Assembly: GCF_009859475.1 (NCBI RefSeq)
Contig: NZ_CP044549.1
Span: 1,116,001 to 1,180,000 of the forward strand
From: Hydrogenophaga sp. BPS33
Lineage (GTDB): Bacteria; Pseudomonadota; Gammaproteobacteria; Burkholderiales; Burkholderiaceae_C
DNA length: 64,000 bases
Reading direction: 5' to 3'
Made by a program: the position numbers and the translations under genes. The notes under the pieces are model-generated. The model was not told where the DNA came from and did not search any database. It saw only the letters and a list, made by a program, of their open reading frames with translations. Every line of letters begins with the position of its first letter. Position 1 is the first letter of the stretch. Positions 36,581 to 45,547 of this stretch are shown here, one piece after another.

Positions 36581-39262
36581 TCAGACTTCTTCTTCGTCGG
36601 CCGGCAGGCGCTGAGCCATCGGTTTGACGGGCGGGTCGAGCAGTTCGATGACCTCTGAATCGCCGCGGTGCACCGCCAGGTGCAGCGGCATTCTTCCGGT
36701 GTTGTCGATCGGCTTCAGATGGATGCCGTTTTGCGACAACAGAAGCGCCACGACTTCTGCGGGGCCCAGCCTGGCGGCCACATGCAGAGGCGTGGCCCCG
36801 GTCTTGTCGGGATGGTTCAGGAGGGCGGGCAGTTGGCTGGGCTGTCCATGGGGTTTCGGGTGCGCGAGTTGCTCCAGCAGCCACCGGAGGATGTCGACCG
36901 ATCCGCTCTTGCAGGCCAGGTGCAAGGACGTCTCGCCGGCCTTGTTGGTGCAACGGATATCTGCCCCCTTGTTCATCAGCAAGCGAGCGACCGCCAGGTG
37001 CCCATGCGCGATCGCGGCATGAAACGCGGTGCTGCCAGACGCGTTGATGGCATCCACCCGGATCTTCGACTGGGCGAGCAACTGCTGGGTGATGACGAGC
37101 AAGCCCCGTTGGGCGGCCATTTGCAGCGGTGTCTTGCCTTCTCCGTTTCCCTGGTTGACGTCGATACCGGTTTGCGCGAGCAAGTACATGACGAGCAGTT
37201 CCGCTTCTGCGCCATGGCCGATGGCGCACATCAGGAGGGAGTCGTTGCCGCCCGGCGTCTGGTTCAGCAGCGTGGGCCTGTCGAGCGTGCGACCGTTCTG
37301 TTGAAGAACTTCCCGCTGCTGCAACAGCCACTTGACGATCTCCACGAGGTGGTTCATGCATGCGTGGCGCAACGGTGTGTCCCCGCTCCGGGTCGGTTGG
37401 TGGATGGATGCCCCGTTTTTCAGCAGCAGCTTGGCCATCTCCAGATCGTTGTTCTTGATCGCCTGGAAGAACGGCGAGATGCCGTCGAGGGACTCCAGGT
37501 TCACCTTGGTTTTCGTGTGCGTCAGCAACAACCGGACGATGCCGACGTCTCGGGTGTTCACGCCTTCGTGCAGGGGGGTATTCCCCTTTTTGTTGGCCTT
37601 GTTGGGATCGATGGAACCCTGGTCCAGCAAGAACTTCACCAGCTGGGCATTGCACGACCGCGTCGCCAGCGCCAGGGGCGTGCTGCCATCCCGGGTGGGC
37701 TCGTTCAGTACGGTGGCGACGGTGCGATTCGGGTGCTTGTGCTGCCAGGCCACCGGCTGTTCCAGCAACCACTTTACGGCTTTGAGCTTGCCGTTCAGGC
37801 AGGCGAATTGCAAAGGCGTGAGATCTTTCTTCGAGACCGGGTGCAGGTTCGCGCCCTTGTTCTGCAGCAGCTCCACCATGTCCAGGCGGTCGTGGCGGAT
37901 GGCGAGCAGAACCGCCGCGGCGCCGTTTTCCGGCTCCGGCTTGACGCCCGGTTGCTTCAGCAGGTATTTCACAAGCGCCGCCTGGCCCGAACCGATCGCC
38001 AACAGCAAGGGTGTTTTGCCGTCATGCGCGGGCAGGTTCAGCAGCGTCTCCATGTCGAGCACCTCACCGTCGTGCTGCAAGATCTCGGGCTGCGCCAGCA
38101 GCCATTGGACCGTTTCCAATGCGCCGTTTCGGCACGCCATGTGCAGCGGTGTGACGCCCTCGGCGTTCGGCCTGCCGACCCAGCTGCCAGCGCTCAACGG
38201 CTGGTTCGACAGCTGCTTCGCCACTTTTCTCTCTTTGTTCAGCAGCACGTTGGCCACTTTCAAATGGCCGTGCTCGATCGCCGTCAAAAAGGGTGTGGCA
38301 CCGGTCGACAGCGAGGTGGCGCTGCCAGCGTGCGAGTCCTTCAGCAGCCGTTTCACGACGTGGATGTGGCCGCCCCGGGCCGCTTCTTGCAAAGCCGTCC
38401 AGCCACCTTTGCCCGCGGTTCTTTGGATGTCGGGGTGCTTGAGCAAGTAGTCCACGACCTTGAGCTTGCCCAGGCGCGCGGCCAACCGCAGAGGCGTTGC
38501 GCCACCCTTTATCGCGCCGTTCAGCAGAGGCGACAGCATGAGCACGGCCAGCACCCTCTTCGGGTCGTCGGCCATGATGGCGTCGACCATCTTCTCGGGG
38601 CCTTCGTCATTGGCCTGTTGCACGGCATTTGCCTGGGGTGAGAGCGTGGTCTCGGCATGCAAGGGCGCACGGCCAATGGGACCGGGATCTGCGGTGGTGG
38701 TCGCGGCCATGGCCGTGGTCGTGGTGGTTGCCCCGGGCATGGTCTTCGTGGTCCTCGTGGTTTGGGTGTGGTGGGCTGTCTGGGTGGTGGTGGTTGTCGC
38801 TGTAGCTGTCGTGATCGGGGTCGCGGTGGCCGGTGAGCGGTGTCGGCCCAGCTCGGTGGCGATTTCGATGGCCGTTTCAACCGCCTTCCAGGTCGCGGGG
38901 CGGGCCTGGCAATTCAAGGCGGCGGTCAGCAGGGGAAGCGAATGGACCGGTGCTGCAGTGGCCAGTGCCAGTGCCAGCCCACCGAACAGAGGGGGCAACG
39001 GATGGTCCACCGCCTGACCGCGCCGCCTTGGGGCTGTGTCGATGGCGACCAAGCCGTTGTCCTTGCTCCCGATCACCAGCGGGGCGTTGGCGCCATGGAA
39101 CGCCAGGTACAGCGTGTGGCCATGCACTTCGATCAACGCCTGCGCCTTCGATGTGGTCGGGTCGATACCCAACTGCTGCAGCAAGTCCTGCTGCTGTTGA
39201 ACCGTGGAAAACGAGGTATCGCTGGTTGTTTTCGGGTGGAACTTCGCGCCGAAGACTTTCAT
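36581..39262 (-). CDS. Ankyrin protein 4 (893 aa), no caspase-like module
   Basis: Residues 1-140 are the shared N-terminal domain (STVQQQQDLLQQLGIDP, then ALIEVHGHTLYLAF). A Thr-rich tract spans about 143-190. The cap TTLSPQANAVQQANDEGPEK leads into about 17 ankyrin repeats, and the protein ends shortly after the last (RMPLHLAVHRGDSEVIELL). It is the closest paralogue of protein 3 but stops before the position where the shared module would begin, either by truncation or as a scaffold-only member. SD AGGGAG supports the start. Confidence 0.9.
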   Translation of the reverse strand: MKVFGAKFHPKTTSDTSFSTVQQQQDLLQQLGIDPTTSKAQALIEVHGHTLYLAFHGANAPLVIGSKDNGLVAIDTAPRRRGQAVDHPLPPLFGGLALALATAAPVHSLPLLTAALNCQARPATWKAVETAIEIATELGRHRSPATATPITTATATTTTTQTAHHTQTTRTTKTMPGATTTTTAMAATTTADPGPIGRAPLHAETTLSPQANAVQQANDEGPEKMVDAIMADDPKRVLAVLMLSPLLNGAIKGGATPLRLAARLGKLKVVDYLLKHPDIQRTAGKGGWTALQEAARGGHIHVVKRLLKDSHAGSATSLSTGATPFLTAIEHGHLKVANVLLNKERKVAKQLSNQPLSAGSWVGRPNAEGVTPLHMACRNGALETVQWLLAQPEILQHDGEVLDMETLLNLPAHDGKTPLLLAIGSGQAALVKYLLKQPGVKPEPENGAAAVLLAIRHDRLDMVELLQNKGANLHPVSKKDLTPLQFACLNGKLKAVKWLLEQPVAWQHKHPNRTVATVLNEPTRDGSTPLALATRSCNAQLVKFLLDQGSIDPNKANKKGNTPLHEGVNTRDVGIVRLLLTHTKTKVNLESLDGISPFFQAIKNNDLEMAKLLLKNGASIHQPTRSGDTPLRHACMNHLVEIVKWLLQQREVLQQNGRTLDRPTLLNQTPGGNDSLLMCAIGHGAEAELLVMYLLAQTGIDVNQGNGEGKTPLQMAAQRGLLVITQQLLAQSKIRVDAINASGSTAFHAAIAHGHLAVARLLMNKGADIRCTNKAGETSLHLACKSGSVDILRWLLEQLAHPKPHGQPSQLPALLNHPDKTGATPLHVAARLGPAEVVALLLSQNGIHLKPIDNTGRMPLHLAVHRGDSEVIELLDPPVKPMAQRLPADEEEV

Positions 39263-39367
39263 GATGTGCTCCCTGCATGTGATGCAGCTTCGGAACCAGG
39301 GGCATCGTGCAGTTCCTCGCCGATCGCGCGCTGCGGCGCGATGACGGACGGCTGAGTGCTCTTGCGT

Positions 39368-42300
39368 TCAGGGGGATGGTGCTTGCCGCCGGGACAGAAG
39401 ATTCAAGATGGCGGTGCGCCCATGGTGCCGCGCCAGATTCCATGCGTCGTGGCCCTGAGGGCCCCTGGTCCTGGGGTCGGCCCCGGCATCCAGCAACAGC
39501 TGGACGATCGCGGCGTGTCCTTTTTCGACGGCAATGAGCAGTGGCGTGGAGGCGTCGTCTTTGGCCGTCATCGCCTGTGCCGGGTTGGCGCCGTGCTCCA
39601 GCAGAAGATGGCACACCTCCGCATGGCCGCCCTCGCTCGCAAAGTACAGCGCGGACCGCCCCGCCAGATCGGTCAGATGCACATCGGCGTTGTGCTGGAG
39701 CAAGGCCTTTGCGACGTGCAGCCGGCCGCCATGGCACGCCAGTGCCAGCGCCGTATACCCTCCGACCGAAGCGTTCGGATCGGCCTTGAGCGTCTCCAGA
39801 AGAATCTGTATCAGATCGGCTCTCCCGTCGAACGCATGCAGAACCAGCAACTGGCTCTTGAGGTCCTCGACCTCCTCGGCGGGCCGATGGCCCAGCCATC
39901 GAGCGTCCAGCGGCCCACGGCCGGTGACCTTGAGCGTCGCGCTCTCGGCATCCCAAGCCAGCGATTGCTGCGCTTGTACCGACCGCATCGGCAGCGCGTC
40001 GCCTGCCGCCAGGGGATTCCTGAGCTTGGTGGCACAGTCTTCGAGACCCAAAGCGACCGCGATGGTGTTCAGGGCACCGACCGTCTTTCCGTTGCCCACG
40101 ATGGTGTATTCCAGGCCCAGGTAACCCTCGACACCGTTTCTGGGTCGCCGCAGGGTCGGGTCTTTCGTCAGGCAGTGGTACAGGGGGGTCATGCCCATGT
40201 GGGCTTCGCAACCGAGAAACACCACCTTTCGGGCGCCTTTTTCATGCAGCATGCGCGCCACGTCCACCAGTGGCACGAACACGCCCTTGCCCATTTCCAT
40301 CATGACCCTCTGCAGGGAGGTGTCCCATTGCGTGTGGGCATAGATGAAGACGAAATCGCCGGACCGGATGGGCAGCCCGATCAATGCCTGCCAAGACAGC
40401 TGGGTCTTGCCGTCGCCCAAGGTTTCGATCTGCAGGCCGGCCTTTCTTGCGACGTCCACCTGTGCGTCCAGTGGCTCCAGCCGGGGACCCGTCACCACCC
40501 AGCCCCGGCCTTGCGCCGTGGGCACCCGCGCCATGGGCAGAATCCTCGTGGGCGGCGTCAGCAAGTCGATCACCTCCTGGGGTGCGCCCCGTTCCGCGGC
40601 CAATGACGCGGGCCAGGCACCCCATTCGTCGCGCGATTTCAGGAGTGCCTCGAACACCTCGGGCGACACCCTGGCGCGGATCGCGATCAGGAGCGGCAGC
40701 GGGTCTGGACTGATGGCCACGAAGTGCATGAGCGTGAGCCCATGCGGCCCTTCCTGTAGTACACGGATGCCGGGGTGCTCCAACAACCGCACCAGGACGT
40801 CCAGGTTGCCATTGCGGGCGGCGTGGTGAAGAGGTGCCCAACCTTGTTTGTTCGGCCGATTGGGATCGATGCTCTTTTGCTTCAGCAGCAGGCTCGCCGC
40901 GTGTGTGGCGTTTGCGCTGGTGGCCTGCAGCAGCGGTGTGGTGCCGGATTGGTCGGCGTGGTTGAGCACCAGGGCCGCACGCGCGCCAGCTTGCCGCAGC
41001 GTTTTGTTCAGCAGCCAGCGCAGCGTGAGGAGACTGGCGGCGCAGGCCGCATGCAACGGCGTGGAGCCGCCTTGGATCGGCTGCTGAATGTCCGCTCCCC
41101 GGGCCAGCAACCACTGAGCGACCTGCAACCTGTCGTTCGCGATCGCGAGGTAGAACAACGTGAGACCGCTGGGAAGCGGCTTGTGGATGTCGGTGTCGCG
41201 TTGCAGCAGCAACTTGGCGATGTCGCGGTGGCCCGCGTGCACAGCGTAATGCAAGGGCGTCCATTCTTCAGCGCCGATCTGGTCGGGATCGGCGCCATGG
41301 TCCAGCAGAAGCCGCACCAGTTTCGCATCGCCTTGTCCGATCGCCCCCAGCAGGGGTGTCACGCCATTGGGAGCCGCCTGGTTCACCACGGTGCGCAAAG
41401 CGATCGGTCGGCCATTTTTTTCCAGGAGCGCCGGCTGCTTCAGCAACCATCGCACGTTGCCGGCGCTGGTGTGCGAGCACGCTCCGATCAAGGGCGTGAA
41501 GCCAAAGGTCCGATGGTGAATATCGGCGCCCTTGTCCAGCAGCAGTTCGGCGGCCTTGCGTTTCGAATGCCGGATGGCGTAGAAGAGCGCCGAGAGGCCC
41601 TTGGGGCCCGGCGCATCGATCTGGATATCGGGACGGTTCAGGAGCCAGGTGATCACGCCCGTGAAACCCTTTGCGGCGGCCCGATGCAAAGCGGTCCATT
41701 GCTCGTGGTCTGCCAGGTTCGGGTCCATGCTCTTCTGTCGCAACAGCAGTTTCACCACCTTCTGCCGACCCGTTTCGGCGGCCATCTGCAGGGGCGTGAT
41801 GCCCCGGTTGGTGCGTTGGTTCAATACGGCGGACCTGTCACGCTTGCTGTCGCCGAGCGCCCGAAGTTCCGGTCGCTTCAGCAACCAACGCACGGCCTCC
41901 ACATGCCCAGCCGTGCAGGCGGCATGCAGGGGCGCATGACCGCCTCGCCGGGTTCGGTGGATGTTGGCCCCGGCACGCACCAGCAAGTCGGCCATGTCCA
42001 GATGGTTGTGGGCGATGGCGAGATAGAACGGTGTCGTTCCATCGTCGCAGGCCACATGCACGTCCGTCTCCGGATGCCCGAGCAGTGCGGTGGCCATCCC
42101 GATGCCGCCGTTTTGGGCTGCCCAGTGCAAGGGCGTCCAGCCATCGCTACTGGCCAGGTTCGGGTCGATACTGCCTTGCTTCAGCAGGAACGCGGCGGCG
42201 TTTTCTTTCCCCCGAAACACCGCCCATGCCAGAGGCGGCATGCCATTGGCCAGCAACGTGTTCAGCAAGAACGGCGCGCGGCGCAAGACGTCCTGTATGC

Positions 42301-42574
42301 GTGCCGGATCGTCCTCGTCGATCGCCTGGGCAAGCGGGCCCGTGCCGCCCTGGGTGGCTTGCAGCACCGCCTGCGCTTGCGCCGAGAGCGTCAGCTCGGG
42401 CGTGGTATCCAGGGCATCGAGGTCGGGCTCTTCTGTCTCGCACTCGACGTCGCCGGTGATGTTCAGGTATTCGCTCGACGCCTCGCTGTCGCTGGTCGGG
42501 GCCGTCGGCGGCTTGTCGTGGGGGTTCGAGCCGGCCTGGGTCCATGAGGCCAGCGCTGCACCGATCGCTTTCAT
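39368..42574 (-). CDS. Ankyrin protein 5 with caspase-like module, His-Cys pair intact
   Basis: A 1068-residue protein. The first 60 residues are acidic and Ser-rich, without the N-terminal domain of proteins 1, 3 and 4. The cap (LTLSAQAQAVLQATQGGTGP) precedes about 15 ankyrin repeats. The module at about 690-850 has GRGWVVTGPR, GDFVFIYAHTQWD (His747, bases 40334-40336) and RKVVFLGCEAH (Cys789, bases 40208-40210), again 42 residues apart as in protein 2. Five ankyrin repeats follow. SD GGAG seven bases before the ATG. Putative ankyrin-targeted cysteine protease; no experimental basis from sequence alone. Confidence 0.9.
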   Translation of the reverse strand: MKAIGAALASWTQAGSNPHDKPPTAPTSDSEASSEYLNITGDVECETEEPDLDALDTTPELTLSAQAQAVLQATQGGTGPLAQAIDEDDPARIQDVLRRAPFLLNTLLANGMPPLAWAVFRGKENAAAFLLKQGSIDPNLASSDGWTPLHWAAQNGGIGMATALLGHPETDVHVACDDGTTPFYLAIAHNHLDMADLLVRAGANIHRTRRGGHAPLHAACTAGHVEAVRWLLKRPELRALGDSKRDRSAVLNQRTNRGITPLQMAAETGRQKVVKLLLRQKSMDPNLADHEQWTALHRAAAKGFTGVITWLLNRPDIQIDAPGPKGLSALFYAIRHSKRKAAELLLDKGADIHHRTFGFTPLIGACSHTSAGNVRWLLKQPALLEKNGRPIALRTVVNQAAPNGVTPLLGAIGQGDAKLVRLLLDHGADPDQIGAEEWTPLHYAVHAGHRDIAKLLLQRDTDIHKPLPSGLTLFYLAIANDRLQVAQWLLARGADIQQPIQGGSTPLHAACAASLLTLRWLLNKTLRQAGARAALVLNHADQSGTTPLLQATSANATHAASLLLKQKSIDPNRPNKQGWAPLHHAARNGNLDVLVRLLEHPGIRVLQEGPHGLTLMHFVAISPDPLPLLIAIRARVSPEVFEALLKSRDEWGAWPASLAAERGAPQEVIDLLTPPTRILPMARVPTAQGRGWVVTGPRLEPLDAQVDVARKAGLQIETLGDGKTQLSWQALIGLPIRSGDFVFIYAHTQWDTSLQRVMMEMGKGVFVPLVDVARMLHEKGARKVVFLGCEAHMGMTPLYHCLTKDPTLRRPRNGVEGYLGLEYTIVGNGKTVGALNTIAVALGLEDCATKLRNPLAAGDALPMRSVQAQQSLAWDAESATLKVTGRGPLDARWLGHRPAEEVEDLKSQLLVLHAFDGRADLIQILLETLKADPNASVGGYTALALACHGGRLHVAKALLQHNADVHLTDLAGRSALYFASEGGHAEVCHLLLEHGANPAQAMTAKDDASTPLLIAVEKGHAAIVQLLLDAGADPRTRGPQGHDAWNLARHHGRTAILNLLSRRQAPSP

Positions 42575-42658
42575 GCTGTGGCTCCAGGAGAAAAAAGTTC
42601 TTCCTGTACGAAACGGGCGACCCGATCGGGTTCTGCTGCGGGCCGGCCTGGGTCGGCT

Positions 42659-45475
42659 TCAGTACCGCCTTTGCCGGGGCGGCGTCATCAGCTTGACCAC
42701 CTCATCGCGGCCATGTGCTTTGGCCACATCCAGCGGGGTCCTTCCCCGCCTGTCCTTGATCTGGTGGTTGGTGTTTCTTTGGAGCAGCAGCTGGACAACG
42801 TCGGCGTGGCCCTGCTGGCAGGCCATGTGCAGGGCGGTTTCTTTTTTCTGGTTCCTGTGGTTGGTGTCGATCCGCGCGCCCTGGGCCAGAAGCAACTGCA
42901 CCGTGGCGATATCGCCATTCGCGCAGGCGATCATCAGCAAGGTGCTGCCGCCGGAGTAGACGTCGTTGGGGGAGGCGCCATGCCATAGCAGCAGTTCGAC
43001 GATGCGTGCGTGTTTCCCTACGACGGCCATCTGCACCAGCGTGCTGTCTGCGAACCGTTGCGTGGCATCCGCCCCGTGCTTCAGCAGCAATTCGACGATA
43101 TCAAGCTGGTGGTACTCGACCGCGATGGACAGTGGCGTCTGGCCGCGCCTGCTGGCGGGGTCGACCGCGGCGCCTTTCTTCAGCAGCAGCGCCACCACAT
43201 CGGGCTGACCTGCGGCAGCCAGGTGCAACGCGGTGCGCCACGTTTGGTTGGAGGTGTGCTGGATGTCGGCACCGCGCGCCAGCAGCAGATCGACGACCGC
43301 CACGTGGCCTTCCTTGCTGGCGAACATCAGCGGTGTGTGCCCTTCGATGTCTTGCGTATCGACGCCCGCGCCGTTGTCCAGCAGCACCTTGACCACGTCG
43401 ACATGCCCGCTCTGGCAGGCTTGCCAGAGGGCCGATGGGGAAGTCGCTCCACGCTCCAGCAGCAACTGCACCACGTGGGCATGGCCGTTGCTGCAGGCCA
43501 GGTTGAGCGCGAGCTGGTGGGTCTTCGACACTTTCTGAGGGTTGGCGCCATGCTCCAGAAGGACATTGGCGACCTCCACGTTGCCCGCCTCGCAGGCCAC
43601 GTGCAGCGCGGTCTTTCCGAGCTGCAGTTCGTCCACGTTCAGGTTGAAGTTGCCGAGCAGTTCCCGCGCCTTGTCCGGGATGTTTTCATGGGCATAGCGG
43701 AACAGCAGCGCGAGCTTGGCAGGGTCGACGTAGGCTTTCTGCATGGCGTAGAGCGCTGGCAGCGGCAGGGGTTCGCTGCGCTGCAACACCAGCTCGCGGT
43801 TGTCGCCGTCCCAGACCAGGGTGGTCACAGGCAACACCGAGCGCGTGTGCAGCGCGTTGCCCGCCACGCCGCGTGTTTTTCCCTGCGCGCAGTCGTGCAT
43901 GAAGAGATGTGCCACGCCGGCGTTCAGGCTGGGCAGGCCTGGGCCTTCTCCGCCGATGAAGCTGTAGTGCAGATCCAGGAAGCCTCCCTCGCGATCGGCG
44001 GGAAGATGGAAGCTGGTTTCGTACTGCAAGAGCCGCCGCAGCGGTTGCGCCGCGCGGGCCACGTCGTCGCCCATGAACAGCGCCCTCAGCACCCCCTTGT
44101 TGAACAGGACGCGCATCAGATTCGCCAGGGGCACAGCTTCGGGTTTGCCGCGCGGATCGGACGCCGGAAACACCACCATGACGCGTTGCAGCGTTTCGTC
44201 CCAGTACGACCGGAAATGGCAGACGGCGAAATCACCGTGCTGGATGCCCATCTGTTGGACATCCGGCCACGTGGCGTTGTTGTGGACGTCGCCATGCGCG
44301 TCCATGGCGATCCCGCAATTTTCGGCGATGCTGACGAGCTCCATGCTTTGCATGTATTCCGGGAACGGGCCAAAGACCAACCGCCCTCGGTTGTAGGTGG
44401 TGGCCACCAGCGGCTGAACCTGCACGGCTCTGGGCGGTTGCAGCGACGCGATGACCTCTTCGGTTTGGCCGCATTCGATGGCGCCGAACACAGGCAGGTT
44501 GCCCCATTCGTCCGGGGTCGTGAGCAGCAGTGTGAAGTCGCGCGGCATGTGCTGGCGCAACAATTCGATGTTTTGCGGATGGGCCGTGTTCATCGCCACG
44601 GCATGTGCGGGGTTCAGCTTGTGCGGCCATTCCAGCGACGTGAGAGGTTTCTGCGCCAGCAGCCAGGACAACAGCTCGTGCGAACCCTTCTGACATGCGG
44701 CGAACAGCGGTCGCCAGCCGTCGGTTCCCTCCAGGTTGATGTTGGCGCCCCGCGCCCGCAGCAGTTGGGCCATGTCCAGCTGCCCCGACTCAATGGCCAG
44801 ATAGAACGCCGTGGCGCCGGACCGGGTCCGCGCGTCCAGGTGGGCCACGCCTTGCTGCAGCAGCAAGCGCGCCACGTTGATGTGCCGGCCGGCGACGGCC
44901 AGGTGCAGCGGCGCGGCACGCCGCTCTCGATCAAGAGCGTCGGGGTTGGCGTTCTTGTTGAGCAACGCGGCGACGATGCCGTCGTGGCCCGCCCCCGCCG
45001 CTTCGTGCAAGGGTGTCGTGCCGTGGATGTCGGCCAGATTCGGTTCGATGCCCGGGTGCGCCAACAGGGCGTCCACGATGGCTGCTTTGCCTTCGCGCGC
45101 GGCCATCTGCAAAGGCGTGCCGGTGTCGTCGAGCGGCTGGTTCAGCAGAAAGGGCGCGCGGTCCAACAGTTGCTGGACCTGCTTCAGGTCGTTGTCCGCG
45201 ATCGCCTGGGCCAGTTGCTGCGCACCTTCCTGGCTGGCCTGCAGCACCGCCTGTGCCTGGGGCGAGAGTTGTGCCGTAGGTCCTTGCGGGGTGTACTTGT
45301 CGTCCAGCGTGGTTTGCGGTTTGTGATGGGGCGCTGAGGTCGTGGCGGTTTGCGAGATCCCGACCGTGTCCGTGCTGGTGGAGGTCGTGGTCGCCGTGGT
45401 GGTCGTGGTCGTTTGCGAATGCCGATCGGGCGCGAAATTCAGGGATGATCCGGGGTGTCCAGTCGTCGGTCGCAT
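42659..45475 (-). CDS. Ankyrin protein 6 (938 aa), degenerate caspase-like module
   Basis: First gene of the leftward cluster. Residues 21-45 are Thr-rich, then the cap (AQLSPQAQAVLQASQEGAQQ) and only about five ankyrin repeats. The module at about 365-520 has RGRLVFGPF, GDFAVCHFRSYWDE with Arg422 at the His position, and LRALFMGDDVA with Asp470 at the Cys position; a six-residue insertion lengthens the spacing to 48. About ten ankyrin repeats follow, including GHTPLMFASKEGHVAVVDLL. The module therefore lies in the middle of the protein and not near its end. GGAGAAACCGT precedes the ATG. Confidence 0.9.
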   Translation of the reverse strand: MRPTTGHPGSSLNFAPDRHSQTTTTTTATTTSTSTDTVGISQTATTSAPHHKPQTTLDDKYTPQGPTAQLSPQAQAVLQASQEGAQQLAQAIADNDLKQVQQLLDRAPFLLNQPLDDTGTPLQMAAREGKAAIVDALLAHPGIEPNLADIHGTTPLHEAAGAGHDGIVAALLNKNANPDALDRERRAAPLHLAVAGRHINVARLLLQQGVAHLDARTRSGATAFYLAIESGQLDMAQLLRARGANINLEGTDGWRPLFAACQKGSHELLSWLLAQKPLTSLEWPHKLNPAHAVAMNTAHPQNIELLRQHMPRDFTLLLTTPDEWGNLPVFGAIECGQTEEVIASLQPPRAVQVQPLVATTYNRGRLVFGPFPEYMQSMELVSIAENCGIAMDAHGDVHNNATWPDVQQMGIQHGDFAVCHFRSYWDETLQRVMVVFPASDPRGKPEAVPLANLMRVLFNKGVLRALFMGDDVARAAQPLRRLLQYETSFHLPADREGGFLDLHYSFIGGEGPGLPSLNAGVAHLFMHDCAQGKTRGVAGNALHTRSVLPVTTLVWDGDNRELVLQRSEPLPLPALYAMQKAYVDPAKLALLFRYAHENIPDKARELLGNFNLNVDELQLGKTALHVACEAGNVEVANVLLEHGANPQKVSKTHQLALNLACSNGHAHVVQLLLERGATSPSALWQACQSGHVDVVKVLLDNGAGVDTQDIEGHTPLMFASKEGHVAVVDLLLARGADIQHTSNQTWRTALHLAAAGQPDVVALLLKKGAAVDPASRRGQTPLSIAVEYHQLDIVELLLKHGADATQRFADSTLVQMAVVGKHARIVELLLWHGASPNDVYSGGSTLLMIACANGDIATVQLLLAQGARIDTNHRNQKKETALHMACQQGHADVVQLLLQRNTNHQIKDRRGRTPLDVAKAHGRDEVVKLMTPPRQRRY

Positions 45476-45488
45476 ACGGTTTCTCCAG

Positions 45489-45531
45489 AAACCGGTTTGC
45501 GGAACGCGCCGGGTGCTTCGGTTCCGGCGCG
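45489..45531 (-). promoter_or_regulatory. Palindrome and hairpin upstream of the ankyrin cluster
   Basis: The 72-bp gap contains AAACCGGTTT (45489-45498) and an 8-bp stem CGCGCCGG/CCGGCGCG (45505-45531) without a T-run. The hairpin could end the PlpD-like transcript, and the small palindrome lies just before the ankyrin 6 leader. No sigma-70 promoter is obvious, so the ankyrin genes may be co-transcribed with the PlpD-like gene. Confidence 0.35.
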
Positions 45532-45547
45532 GTGGCTCAAGCCGACG

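Noticed and set aside
26720..45475. Eukaryotic contamination because of the long ankyrin proteins
   Set aside because: Genes are intronless, closely spaced, have Shine-Dalgarno sequences and are flanked by bacterial genes of the same composition.
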